From assembly GCA_023663025.1 (NCBI GenBank), contig JAMPIC010000028.1, positions 1-25,854 of the forward strand: a stretch of 25,854 nt of DNA. The letters are read 5' to 3'. The notes beneath the pieces were generated by a model. The model searched no databases and was not told the DNA's origin. It saw nothing but the letters and a program-made list of their open reading frames with translations. A program made the translations under genes and the position numbers. This DNA comes from Prevotella sp. Lineage in GTDB: Bacteria; Bacillota; Clostridia; Oscillospirales; Ruminococcaceae. Positions 1-7,908 of this stretch are shown here, one piece after another; within the stretch, counting starts at the first letter, position 1, and each line of letters starts with the position of its first letter.

Positions 1-88
1 TCATATTAGGATAATTTTCATCATCAATAGAGCATATAAAACTAACACTTTGTCTACAAATAAATTTTTCAATTTTATTCAAATCCAT
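1..88 (-). CDS. N-terminal fragment of probable pyridoxamine 5'-phosphate oxidase-family flavoprotein (partial)
   Basis: An ATG at 88-86 reads leftward off the window edge for 29 codons. The peptide starts MDLNKIEKFICRQSVSF and continues ICSIDDENYPNM. A short helix, then a strand with 'ICSIDDENYPNM', is how small flavin-binding split-barrel proteins of the PNPOx family usually begin; the general pattern is hydrophobic strand, acidic turn, then xYPxxxxM. A purine-rich ribosome binding site (GAGGG, minus strand, about 99-95) sits 6 bases upstream, and an extended -10 promoter lies near 124-132. The start is therefore well supported, but the family call rests on fewer than 30 residues and is an inference. 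Base composition is clearly AT-richer than in the operon to the right. Confidence 0.5.
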   Translation of the reverse strand, partial: MDLNKIEKFICRQSVSFICSIDDENYPNM

Positions 89-123
89 TGTTTGCCCTCA
101 CTAAATTTCGATTTATCGGTATA

Positions 124-132
124 ATTATAACA
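124..132 (-). promoter_or_regulatory. Extended -10 promoter for the partial gene at the left edge
   Basis: On the minus strand the sequence reads TGTTATAAT, a perfect TATAAT with the TG extension of an extended -10 element, about 36 bases upstream of the ATG at 88. No good -35 hexamer stands 16-18 bases further upstream, as is common for extended -10 promoters. Confidence 0.5.
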
Positions 133-161
133 GTACATCTCATTTAATATTGTTCATAAAA

Positions 162-833
162 TCACCAAATAAACGGTATAAGCCTGTACCGCACTTTCTT
201 TTTGTACTCCGCATAGCCCTCTAATTCTGCCTCAAGAACCTTTTCCTCATTGCCTATCCTTTTTGCAATTATAAAAGGGTACGCCAAAAAAATTACAAAG
301 GAAATTATCGACCCCAATACATGCGGCATTGACAGAAACAAACCCAAAGTCACGCTGTACATAGGGTGAAGGACAATTCCGTAAAGCCCCGTGTCAATAA
401 CCCTTTGCCCCTCCTGCACTTCTACTGTGCGGGACAGATAAGTATTTTCACGCAGCACCTCGGCATAAAGCAAATATGATAACAGAAAAACGGCAGCCGC
501 CGCCCAAGACAACCACTTTGGCAGCATTATCCACTGAAAACGAAAATTAAGTCCCGCAGTAACAAAGCCAATTACAAACATCAAGCCGCTGAGCTTTATT
601 ACCAATTGCTGTTCAGTCTGACGCTCCTTAGCATTAAGACGTTTTTTAAGCAGTTCGGGATTTTTCAGCATCATAACAATTCCTGCCAAAAACATAGGAG
701 CAAACAAAGTTCCCATAAAAATCCAGCCATTCAGCCAATACAGAGTACCCGCAGGCAGGAACAGCAGCACACCTATGGCAATTACTCCCAGTAAATATTT
801 TGCAATAGCTTGAAAAAATAATTTTGCTGACAT
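162..833 (-). CDS. Isoprenylcysteine carboxyl methyltransferase (ICMT/PEMT)-like membrane protein
   Basis: This 223-residue integral membrane protein has about five hydrophobic segments (near residues 10-32, 37-55, 78-98, 105-123, 160-188). The second half carries the ICMT/phospholipid methyltransferase signature: a TGLYGIVLHPMYS motif followed by hydrophobic helices and a C-terminal RIGNEEKVLEAELEGYAEY segment. In this superfamily the conserved R/H-P-x-Y and E-E residues bind S-adenosylmethionine. Bacterial members lack known prenylated protein substrates, so the acceptor is unknown. The ATG at 833 has a modest GTGAG ribosome binding site 8 bases upstream. It lies beyond the terminator of the transketolase operon and is AT-richer than that operon, so it is probably a separate unit with its own promoter near 872-901. 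Confidence 0.75.
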   Translation of the reverse strand: MSAKLFFQAIAKYLLGVIAIGVLLFLPAGTLYWLNGWIFMGTLFAPMFLAGIVMMLKNPELLKKRLNAKERQTEQQLVIKLSGLMFVIGFVTAGLNFRFQWIMLPKWLSWAAAAVFLLSYLLYAEVLRENTYLSRTVEVQEGQRVIDTGLYGIVLHPMYSVTLGLFLSMPHVLGSIISFVIFLAYPFIIAKRIGNEEKVLEAELEGYAEYKKKVRYRLIPFIW

Positions 834-871
834 TTACGTTACTCACTTTCAAATTTGAATTTATTTGTATA

Positions 872-901
872 ATTATATATAAAAACATCGGCAGCCGCCA
901 A
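872..901 (-). promoter_or_regulatory. Candidate promoter for the ICMT-like gene
   Basis: The minus strand shows TATAAT at 877-872 and TTGGCG at 901-896, with an 18-base spacer. The -10 is perfect and the -35 is a 4/6 match. The -35 overlaps the stem of the preceding terminator-like structure, so promoter and terminator are intertwined. Confidence 0.4.
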
Positions 902-957
902 AGGCTTTATAGGTAACAATACTTCCGTACCCTTACCTGCCCGAATAACGGCTGCCG
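881..957 (-). terminator. Compound terminator after the transketolase operon, enclosing a repeated hairpin motif
   Basis: Outer arms at 949-957 and 889-897 (CGGCAGCCG / CGGCTGCCG read on the minus strand) form a perfect 9-bp stem. It is followed on the minus strand by ATGTTTTTATAT and on the plus strand by TTTTCTT, so it could act in both directions. Enclosed at 912-937 is a second hairpin whose stem begins GGTAA and ends TTACC, with the loop CGGAAG. Its core closely matches 24577-24600. It lies about 13 bases after the transketolase stop codon and is the natural end of the long minus-strand operon. Confidence 0.65.
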
Positions 958-969
958 TTTTCTTGAATT

Positions 970-1920
970 TTACTTTTTAAGAGTAACCGCGTACCTGACC
1001 TTTTCCGCAATATTTTCCGCGGAAAGCCCGAACTCTTTCAGCAAGTCCACCGCAGGACCCGAATGTCCGAAAACGTCGTTTACGCCCACCTTTATCACGG
1101 GAACGGGACAGCTCTCCGTAACCGCGTCCGCAACGGCAGAGCCAAGTCCGCCGATAACGCTGTGCTCCTCGGCTGTAACGATAACCCCCGTTTCCTTTGC
1201 CGCCTTGCAAATAATATCCTTGTCAAGGGGCTTGATAGTGTGGATATTGATGACCCTCGCGGAAATCCCCTCTTTCGCGAGAGTTTCCGCCGCCGTCAAA
1301 GCCTCGTTCACCATAAGTCCCGTGGCAACGATAGTAACGTCATTTCCGTCTCTAAGCTGAACGCCCTTGCCAACCTCAAATTTGTATGTCTCCCTGTCGT
1401 TGAATACGGGCACCGCAAGCCGTCCGAAACGGAGGTACACCGGACCGTCAATATTGATAGCCGCCTCAACAGCCGCCTTTGCCTCAACGTCGTCGGCGGG
1501 GTTGATTATCGTCATTCCCGGGATAGTCCGCATAAGGGCAATATCCTCGTTGCACTGGTGGGTAGCGCCGTCCTCGCCCACGGAAATTCCCGCGTGGGTC
1601 GCGCCTATCTTAACGTTGATGTGTGGGTAACCTATGGAATTTCTCACAATCTCGTACGCCCTGCCCGCCGCGAACATCGCAAAGGAGCTTGCGAAAACCT
1701 TTTTGCCCGTCGCAGCAAGTCCCGCCGCAACGCCCATCATATTCGCCTCGGCAATTCCGCAGTCGATAAATCTTTCGGGACACTTTTTCTTGAAAATCCC
1801 CGTTTTTGTCGCCGCAGCCAAGTCCGCGTCCAGAACCACCAAGTCCTCGTATTTATCCGAAAGTTCGGCAAGCGCCTCGCCGTAGCTTTCTCTTGTAGCC
1901 TTTTTAACAATATCTGCCAT
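970..1920 (-). CDS. Transketolase, C-terminal (pyrimidine-binding) subunit
   Basis: This 316-residue protein is the second half of a split transketolase. With the N-terminal subunit encoded just upstream it should form a thiamine-diphosphate enzyme moving two-carbon ketol units in the non-oxidative pentose phosphate pathway. GIAEANMMGVAAGLA at residues 55-69 contains the conserved catalytic glutamate (E58) that activates the cofactor. It is followed by the typical HAGISVGEDGATHQ and C-terminal transketolase_C regions. I chose the ATG at 1920 because an AAGGGAG ribosome binding site lies 8 bases upstream; the in-frame GTG at 1929 lies inside that site. It is 17 bases downstream of its partner and last in the operon, before the terminator at 881-957. 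A split DXP synthase is excluded by overall similarity and by the neighbouring half. Confidence 0.93.
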   Translation of the reverse strand: MADIVKKATRESYGEALAELSDKYEDLVVLDADLAAATKTGIFKKKCPERFIDCGIAEANMMGVAAGLAATGKKVFASSFAMFAAGRAYEIVRNSIGYPHINVKIGATHAGISVGEDGATHQCNEDIALMRTIPGMTIINPADDVEAKAAVEAAINIDGPVYLRFGRLAVPVFNDRETYKFEVGKGVQLRDGNDVTIVATGLMVNEALTAAETLAKEGISARVINIHTIKPLDKDIICKAAKETGVIVTAEEHSVIGGLGSAVADAVTESCPVPVIKVGVNDVFGHSGPAVDLLKEFGLSAENIAEKVRYAVTLKK

Positions 1921-1937
1921 TTTTCGCACTCCCTTTC

Positions 1938-2780
1938 TTACGCCTGTAATTGTTTCAATTGCTCGTTAAGCTCGTCCATAGCCTGTTGATACTGCTCACC
2001 GTTAGGCGCAGAACCGTGCCAGCCCACTTGATTTTCCATATAGGAAACGCCCTTGCCCTTTGTGCTTGTCTGAACGATAGCCACGGGCTTGCCGTTTATC
2101 TTTTCCGCCTCGTCAAAGGCGCGCTCGATGTCGTCGAAATCGTGAGCATTCATAGTTATAACGTGCCAGCCGAAAGCCTCAAACTTGTCCGTAATGGGCA
2201 TAGGCGAGCAAACGTCGGTAATTTTTCCGTCTATCTGCAAGCCGTTGTTGTCAATAATTGCCACAAGGTTGTCCAGCTTGTTGTGGGCGGCAAACATAGC
2301 GGCTTCCCAGACCTGACCCTCCTCGATCTCACCGTCGCCCAAAATTGCGTAAACCTTATAAGGTGCGGCAGAAAGCTTTCCGCCCAAAGCCATGCCGCAA
2401 GCCGCGGAAATACCCTGCCCCAGCGAGCCTGTACTCATATCCACCCCGGGAGTGCCTTTCATATCGGGGTGACCCTGAAGCATCGCGCCGATGTGACGGA
2501 GCTTTTTCAGCTCCTCCTCGGGGAAAAACCCTCTCTGCGCCAGCACCGAATAAAGCGCGGGAGCGCAGTGTCCCTTTGAGAGCACGACCCTGTCCCTGTC
2601 GGGCATTTTGGGGTTTTTCGGGTCAACGTTCAGCTTCGCGAAATAAAGGTATGTCAGCAGATCGCTTATTGAAAGCGAACCGCCGGGGTGTCCCGATTTA
2701 GCGTTGTAAACGCCCTCGATTACCCCCATTCTCACCTTGCAGGCTGTTGCTTCAAGCTGTTTTTTGATTGTTGCGTCCAT
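1938..2780 (-). CDS. Transketolase, N-terminal (diphosphate-binding) subunit
   Basis: This 280-residue subunit binds the diphosphate end of thiamine diphosphate. The motif is visible: GDG at residues 148-150 followed after about 27 residues by DNN (177-179). The N-terminal SGHPGGSLSISD and the GHPDMKGTPGVDMSTGSLG stretch are typical of transketolases. It pairs with the C-terminal subunit directly downstream. The ATG at 2780 has a GAAAGGA ribosome binding site at normal spacing; the in-frame TTG at 2789 would overlap that site and is rejected. It sits 15 bases after the HAD phosphatase gene. Split transketolases are frequent in Clostridia and archaea, so the arrangement is normal for this type of organism. 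Confidence 0.93.
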   Translation of the reverse strand: MDATIKKQLEATACKVRMGVIEGVYNAKSGHPGGSLSISDLLTYLYFAKLNVDPKNPKMPDRDRVVLSKGHCAPALYSVLAQRGFFPEEELKKLRHIGAMLQGHPDMKGTPGVDMSTGSLGQGISAACGMALGGKLSAAPYKVYAILGDGEIEEGQVWEAAMFAAHNKLDNLVAIIDNNGLQIDGKITDVCSPMPITDKFEAFGWHVITMNAHDFDDIERAFDEAEKINGKPVAIVQTSTKGKGVSYMENQVGWHGSAPNGEQYQQAMDELNEQLKQLQA

Positions 2781-2795
2781 TTTTACCAATCCTTT

Positions 2796-3611
2796 CTATT
2801 TTTTCAACTTATCAAGGTAATCTATTGTTTCGGCAATCGCGCCCTCCTCGCAGGTCGCTTTTGTAACGTAATCCGCCGCTTTTTTCACAATTTCCCGCGC
2901 GTTTTGGGGAGCAACCGCAATATCGGCAAACTCCAGCATTTCGATATCGTTGTCGTAATCCCCCGCCGCCGCAACTGTAAAGGTTTCCCAATTTTCAATC
3001 TCCCAAAGCCTTTTCAAAGCCGAACCCTTAGTACAGTCCTTTGGCAGACATTCAAACAGAAAATCTCCCGATATAACAAAGCTTGTCCTGTCCCAGCCCA
3101 TTGCCGCCGCGTAGTCGGAAAGCTCCTTGACCTTGCCGCCGCCCATTGAATACAGCACCTTGCACCAGCCATCCGGCGGAATTTCCTCCAGACTTTTTTC
3201 GGTATAAGGCAAATGGGTCATACTCAAATGAAGCCGTTCCCAATCCGTCATATTGACAGCAAAAATCCCATCGGGAAGATTGACCTCAACACCCATTTCG
3301 GGAAATTTTTCCATAAGAGCAATTGTGTAGTCCCTCGCAGCATTGTCAATACATTGTTCATATAAAATTTTCTTTTTATCAACATCATATATAAGTCCGC
3401 CGTTGTTGAGAATAACCGGCGCGTCGGGTTTTAACGGCTCGAAAAACTGTTCCGCCGCCTGAATTATACGCCCCGTGGCAATTGTGAAAATGCCGCCGTT
3501 CCGTCTGAAATACTCGATCGCGTTAAGGTCTTTTTCGTTTAAAATTTTGCTTTGGGGGAGCAAAGTTCCGTCCAAATCGGTGATAAGAACCGTGTTTGAA
3601 AATTTCGCCAT
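2796..3611 (-). CDS. Cof-type HAD-superfamily phosphatase
   Basis: This 271-residue protein belongs to the HAD superfamily, Cof/YbiV-type (C2B cap). Motif I is DLDGTLL at residues 12-18, where D12 is the nucleophile and D14 the acid/base. The lysine of motif III is K195 in KGSALKRL, and motif IV is GDYDNDIEM at 217-225, which binds magnesium. Such enzymes dephosphorylate sugar phosphates, nucleotides or flavin and pyridoxal phosphates; the substrate cannot be read from the sequence. Sitting between a pseudouridine synthase gene and transketolase genes, it might act on a sugar phosphate, but that is a guess. The GAGGA ribosome binding site lies 7 bases before the ATG. Confidence 0.88.
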   Translation of the reverse strand: MAKFSNTVLITDLDGTLLPQSKILNEKDLNAIEYFRRNGGIFTIATGRIIQAAEQFFEPLKPDAPVILNNGGLIYDVDKKKILYEQCIDNAARDYTIALMEKFPEMGVEVNLPDGIFAVNMTDWERLHLSMTHLPYTEKSLEEIPPDGWCKVLYSMGGGKVKELSDYAAAMGWDRTSFVISGDFLFECLPKDCTKGSALKRLWEIENWETFTVAAAGDYDNDIEMLEFADIAVAPQNAREIVKKAADYVTKATCEEGAIAETIDYLDKLKK

Positions 3612-3621
3612 AAAACATTCC

Positions 3622-4530
3622 TCATTCAGATAGTTTGTTCAGTACAAATTTAAAATAATCGGGCAAATCGCTGTCAAATTCATAGTGTTTTCCGTCTATA
3701 GGGTGGACGAACCCTATCTTCTTGGCGTGAAGGCATTGTCCTTTACACAGTTTCGAGGACTTCCCGTAAACGTCGTCCCCAAACACGGGATGCCCGATAT
3801 AAGCCATATGAACGCGGATTTGATGCGTTCGCCCTGTAAAGAGCTTTAACCTTACATAGCTGTAATTACTAAACTCCTCCAAAACTGTGTACTCCGTTTT
3901 TGCTTCTTTGGAATTTTTCTCGGTAACGCACATTTTCTTGCGGTCAACGGGGTGTCTGCCTATGGGAGCGTCAACAGTTCCGACAGGTTCTTTGAACCGT
4001 CCGCAGACAACCGCTCGGTACTCCCGTGTAAAGGTGTGCGCCTTTATCTGTTCCGCAAGTCCCGCGTGAGCCTTGTCCGTCTTTGCGACTATCAAAAGTC
4101 CACTCGTATCCTTGTCAATGCGGTGAACTATGCCGGGACGTATCACTCCGTTTATCGAAGAAAGTCGTCCGCTGCAATGGTACAGCAGCGCGTTTACAAG
4201 CGTGCCGCTGTAATTCCCCGCAGCCGGGTGGACGACCATACCTTTCGGCTTGTTAACCACCAACAAATTATCGTCCTCGAAAACTATCTCCAAAGGGATA
4301 TTTTCGGGGACAACATCAAGCTCCTCGGGTTCGGGGACGTCGATTACGATTTCGTCCCCGCTTTTCACAGGGTAGCTTTTGACCGCAGCCTTGCCGTTCA
4401 CCGAGACGTTCCCCCCGCTCAGCAGCTTTTGGAGCATGGAGCGGGAGATCTCACAGCTTTGTCCGCAGATCCATTTGTCGATCCTGACGCCCTCGTTTTC
4501 CGCGTTTACAGTAAATGTCAGTCTATTCAT
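3622..4530 (-). CDS. RluD-family RNA pseudouridine synthase (YlyB-like)
   Basis: This 302-residue enzyme has an N-terminal S4 RNA-binding domain (about residues 13-65) and an RluA/RluD-type catalytic domain. The signature HRIDKDTSGLL at 136-146 contains the catalytic aspartate D139. GRTHQIRVHMAYIGHPVFGD near the C-terminus is also diagnostic. RluD makes pseudouridines in helix 69 of 23S rRNA, but paralogues act elsewhere, so the exact target is not certain. It overlaps the lspA stop by 8 bases (ATG at 4530, lspA stop at 4523-4525) and has its own AAAGGA site. The lspA-rluD order matches lspA-ylyB in Bacillus subtilis. Confidence 0.92.
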   Translation of the reverse strand: MNRLTFTVNAENEGVRIDKWICGQSCEISRSMLQKLLSGGNVSVNGKAAVKSYPVKSGDEIVIDVPEPEELDVVPENIPLEIVFEDDNLLVVNKPKGMVVHPAAGNYSGTLVNALLYHCSGRLSSINGVIRPGIVHRIDKDTSGLLIVAKTDKAHAGLAEQIKAHTFTREYRAVVCGRFKEPVGTVDAPIGRHPVDRKKMCVTEKNSKEAKTEYTVLEEFSNYSYVRLKLFTGRTHQIRVHMAYIGHPVFGDDVYGKSSKLCKGQCLHAKKIGFVHPIDGKHYEFDSDLPDYFKFVLNKLSE

Positions 4531-5047
4531 CGGTACGTTCCTTTATCCGTCTGACTTCCTGCCTGAAAGCGTCGTTTCGGGTCTCGATTTTCGGTTCAAC
4601 GAAGAAAACAAATATCAAAGCGAACACTGCCCCGAGGACAACGCAGATATCGGCGAAATTAAACACTGCAAAGTTAAAGAGCTTTACATCAAGATAGTCC
4701 ACCACATAACCCTGCCGTATCCTGTCAATAAGGTTTCCCACACCGCCGGACATTATCATGACCGCGCTTACAAGGAAAAACGTATTTTTGTTTTTGTACT
4801 TTATGACAAATATTAACAGAACTGCAAGCAATAAAACAGTTAATCCGATAAGAAACCATCTTGCCCCGCTGAAGCTGCTGAAAGCCGCTCCCGTGTTTTC
4901 GGTATACCTGAAACCGAGTATCTCAAGGTCTCCGAAACGTATAAAGTTCATTACCTTTACAGGCTTGAGAACATTGACCGCCCATAGCTTTATCGCCTGA
5001 TCGGCGGCAACAAGAATTATTCCAAAAATAATCAGTACTGTAACCAT
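4523..5047 (-). CDS. lspA: Lipoprotein signal peptidase (signal peptidase II)
   Basis: This 174-residue polytopic membrane protein has four hydrophobic segments. It is an aspartyl protease that removes the signal peptide from diacylglyceryl-modified prolipoproteins. The family motifs are present: NTGAAFSSF, the first catalytic-aspartate region GGVGNLIDRIRQGYVVDYLD, and the second, FNFADICVVLG. The ATG at 5047 has an AGGA ribosome binding site 6 bases upstream; the in-frame TTG at 5053 would leave no site. It follows ileS, as in B. subtilis and many other bacteria, and is separated from it by a perfect hairpin at 5065-5090. Confidence 0.95.
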   Translation of the reverse strand: MVTVLIIFGIILVAADQAIKLWAVNVLKPVKVMNFIRFGDLEILGFRYTENTGAAFSSFSGARWFLIGLTVLLLAVLLIFVIKYKNKNTFFLVSAVMIMSGGVGNLIDRIRQGYVVDYLDVKLFNFAVFNFADICVVLGAVFALIFVFFVEPKIETRNDAFRQEVRRIKERTDE

Positions 5048-5064
5048 TTTCAATCCTAACCAAT

Positions 5065-5090
5065 CTAAGCCAAGGATAGCCTTGGCTTAG
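5065..5090 (-). other. Perfect 11-bp hairpin between ileS and lspA
   Basis: CTAAGCCAAGG (5065-5075) and CCTTGGCTTAG (5080-5090) pair perfectly around a 4-base loop, 7 bases past the ileS stop and 8 bases upstream of the lspA ribosome binding site. Neither strand has a following T-run, so it is not a classical intrinsic terminator. RNA processing or 3'-end stabilisation is possible. Confidence 0.7.
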
Positions 5091-5096
5091 AAATTC

Positions 5097-7889
5097 TTAC
5101 TTGACTTCTTCGGCGCAGCGCGCACAGAGCGTGGGGTGTTCGGAGTTGCTGCCAACGTATTCTGAGTAGGACCAGCACCTCTCGCACTTCTTTCCCGCGG
5201 CTCTTTCAACGTCGTAGGAAACTCCCTCAAAGCTGTCGCTGCCGAACTCTCCGCTTCCGCCCTCGCAAACCTCGACAGCGGACACAATAAATACCTTTTC
5301 GAGTATATCTTTCAGCGCACCGAACTTTTCGTAATTCTCCCCGTCCGCGTGAATGATGACCTTTGCCTCAAGCGGAGCGCCGATAAACTTGTTCTGACGC
5401 TTGGCTTCCAATGCCTTTGTTACGTCCGAGCGAAGCTTATAGATTCCGTTCCACTTTTCGATAAAACCGCTGTCTGCGGAAATATCGATCTTTTCGGGCA
5501 TATGGTTGAGGAAAATGCTTCTCGCGTCGTCCTCCGCTGAATGCGGGATATATTTCCATATTTCTTCGGCGGTAAAGCACAGTATCGGAGCGATCAGTCT
5601 CGCAACCGCGCTGAGTATTTTGTACATTGCGGTCTGGGCGGCGCGTCTGTCAACGGATTTCTCCCCTGTGCAGTAAAGCCTGTCCTTGATGATGTCAAGG
5701 TAGAAATTGGACATCTCGGTAATGCAGAAATTGTGGATACCGCTTACCACAATGTGGAAATCATACGCTTCATAAGCCGCCTTTGCCTTGTCTATAAGGG
5801 CGTTGAGCTTTACCAAAGCAAGCTTGTCGATCTCATGCAGCTCGTCCGCCGAAACGCTGTCCCTGTCGGGATCGAAGCCGCTGCCGTTGCAGAGATTTCC
5901 CAAAATAAACCTTGCTGTGTTTCTGATCTTCTTATAGGTGTCGGAAAGCTGTTTAAGGATCTCCTTTGAAATTCTTATATCGGAATGATAGTCCGAGGAA
6001 GCCGTCCAAAGACGGAGAATATCCGCGCCGTACTGATCCGTTATCTCGCCCGGGTCGATGCCGTTTCCAAGGGATTTATGCATCGCCTTGCCCTCGCCGT
6101 CCACTACCCAGCCGTGGGTGCAGACTGCCTTGTAGGGTGCCCGTCCCTTTGTCGCGACGGAAGTCAGCAGCGACGACTGGAACCAGCCTCTGTACTGATC
6201 CGCGCCCTCCAGATAAAGCTCCACGGGAGTATCGTAACCCCGCTCTTCCATAACGCCGCGGTGAGTTACGCCGCTGTCGAACCAAACGTCGAAAATGTCG
6301 TTTTCCCTGACAAACTCGGTGCAGCCGCATTCGCACTTTGTCCCCTGCGGCAGGAAATCCTTCGGGTCTTTAAGATACCAGGAATCCGAACCCTCTTTGC
6401 GGAACATTCCGGATATCGCCTTTATTGTTTCGTCCGTGACCACGGGCTTGCCGCAGTCCTTGCAGTAAACCACGGGAATAGGCACGCCCCATGTGCGCTG
6501 ACGGGAAATGCACCAGTCGCTGCGGTCGTTTACCATTCCCTTAATTCTGTCCTGACCCCAATCGGGTATCCACTGAACGTTTTCGATAGCCTTGATTGTG
6601 TCCTCCCTGAAGTCCTTGACGGAACAGAACCACTGTTCGGTGGCTCTGAACAGAACGGGATTTTTACATCTCCAGCAGTGAGGATACTGGTGAGCGATCT
6701 TCTTGACCGCCAGCATTGCGCCGCAGTCCTCCAGATCCTTTGCGATGACCTTGTTTGAATCGGCTGTGGTAAGACCCGCGTACTTGCCCGCTTCCTCGGT
6801 CTGAACGCCCTTTGAATCGACGGGAACGGTAATTCCTATCTCGGGATATTTTTTGCAGACCTCAAAGTCCTCCACGCCGAAGCCGGGAGCTGTGTGAACG
6901 CAGCCCGTTCCGCTTTCGAGAGTAACGTGATCCCCCACGATAACAAGCGACGGACGAGCCATAACCGGGTGCTCGGTAACGATATATTCAAGGTCTCTGC
7001 CCTTTACGCAGCCTGTCGTGGTGTAATCTGCGATCCCCGCCGTTTCCATTGTCGGCTTGACAAGCTCGGCAGCCATAATATAGTTCTCGCCGTTAGCCTG
7101 CACAGCGGTATAGTCGTACTCGGGACCGAGGCATATAGCCAAATTGCCGGGAAGAGTCCATGTTGTCGTCGTCCAGATAACGAAGTAGGTTTTGTCAAGG
7201 TCGATACCCAGCGGAGCAAGCTTGCCCTTATCGTCCGTGACCTTGAATTTTACATAAACGGAATAGCAGGGGTCGTCCTCGTACTCGATCTCCGCCTCGG
7301 CAAGGGCGGTCTGACAGTCGGGACACCAATAAACCGGCTTCAAGCCCTTATAGATGTAACCCTTTTTGTACATCTCGCCGAAAATCTCGACCTGCCCCGC
7401 CTCGACCTCGGGTCTGAGGGTAAGGTAAGGGTCTTTGAAGTCGCCCCAAACGCCCAAACGCTGGAACTGCTTTCTTTGGTTGTCCACCTGTTTCAGGGCG
7501 TACTCCAGACAGTGCTTTCTCAGTTCGACGGGAGGGATAGCTCCGTTCTCCACGCCGATCTCTTTAAGAGCCTTAAGCTCGATCGGCAGACCGTGCGTAT
7601 CCCAGCCCGGGATATATGGCGCCCAGTAGCCCAGCATATTTCTGCTGCGGACGATAATATCTTTCAGAACCTTATTCAGCGCCGTACCCATGTGGATATC
7701 GCCGTTTGCGTAAGGAGGTCCGTCGTGGAGGACAAACCTGGGATTACCCTCGTTCTTTTTGACCATTTCATAGTAAGTTCCGTCTTTTTCCCAGTTTTCA
7801 AGCATAACGGGTTCTTTTTGGGTAAGATTTCCGCGCATTGAAAAATCGGTCTGCGGTAGATTAAGTGTGGAATTGTAGTCCTGCGCCAT
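5097..7889 (-). CDS. ileS: Isoleucyl-tRNA synthetase
   Basis: This 930-residue class I synthetase charges tRNA-Ile. The N-terminal DGPPYANGDIHMGTALNK (residues 56-73) is the HIGH region, and GEGKAMHKSLGN (598-609) is the KMSKS region. Both deviate from textbook forms: HMGT for HIGH and AMHKS for KMSKS. The editing (CP1) domain lies between, with the TTTTWTLPGN segment at 240-249. A C-terminal zinc finger uses Cys 902, 905, 922 and 925. Length and zinc finger fit the bacterial type 1 enzyme. The start has a strong AAGGAGAGA site. Only 19 bases separate it from divIVA, leaving no room for a T-box leader of the kind often found upstream of free-standing Firmicutes ileS genes. Confidence 0.97.
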   Translation of the reverse strand: MAQDYNSTLNLPQTDFSMRGNLTQKEPVMLENWEKDGTYYEMVKKNEGNPRFVLHDGPPYANGDIHMGTALNKVLKDIIVRSRNMLGYWAPYIPGWDTHGLPIELKALKEIGVENGAIPPVELRKHCLEYALKQVDNQRKQFQRLGVWGDFKDPYLTLRPEVEAGQVEIFGEMYKKGYIYKGLKPVYWCPDCQTALAEAEIEYEDDPCYSVYVKFKVTDDKGKLAPLGIDLDKTYFVIWTTTTWTLPGNLAICLGPEYDYTAVQANGENYIMAAELVKPTMETAGIADYTTTGCVKGRDLEYIVTEHPVMARPSLVIVGDHVTLESGTGCVHTAPGFGVEDFEVCKKYPEIGITVPVDSKGVQTEEAGKYAGLTTADSNKVIAKDLEDCGAMLAVKKIAHQYPHCWRCKNPVLFRATEQWFCSVKDFREDTIKAIENVQWIPDWGQDRIKGMVNDRSDWCISRQRTWGVPIPVVYCKDCGKPVVTDETIKAISGMFRKEGSDSWYLKDPKDFLPQGTKCECGCTEFVRENDIFDVWFDSGVTHRGVMEERGYDTPVELYLEGADQYRGWFQSSLLTSVATKGRAPYKAVCTHGWVVDGEGKAMHKSLGNGIDPGEITDQYGADILRLWTASSDYHSDIRISKEILKQLSDTYKKIRNTARFILGNLCNGSGFDPDRDSVSADELHEIDKLALVKLNALIDKAKAAYEAYDFHIVVSGIHNFCITEMSNFYLDIIKDRLYCTGEKSVDRRAAQTAMYKILSAVARLIAPILCFTAEEIWKYIPHSAEDDARSIFLNHMPEKIDISADSGFIEKWNGIYKLRSDVTKALEAKRQNKFIGAPLEAKVIIHADGENYEKFGALKDILEKVFIVSAVEVCEGGSGEFGSDSFEGVSYDVERAAGKKCERCWSYSEYVGSNSEHPTLCARCAEEVK

Positions 7890-7908
7890 TGGTAACTCTC
7901 TCCTTGGT

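Noticed and set aside
1063..1989. Long plus-strand open frame opposite the transketolase genes
   Set aside because: A shadow of a GC-biased real gene, with no ribosome binding site and an implausible Arg/Cys-rich product.
6894..7841. Plus-strand open frame of about 315 codons opposite ileS
   Set aside because: Antisense shadow of the ileS coding frame; no domain or start signals.
7890..7908. T-box leader for ileS
   Set aside because: Only 19 bases separate divIVA and ileS and they contain just the ribosome binding site.
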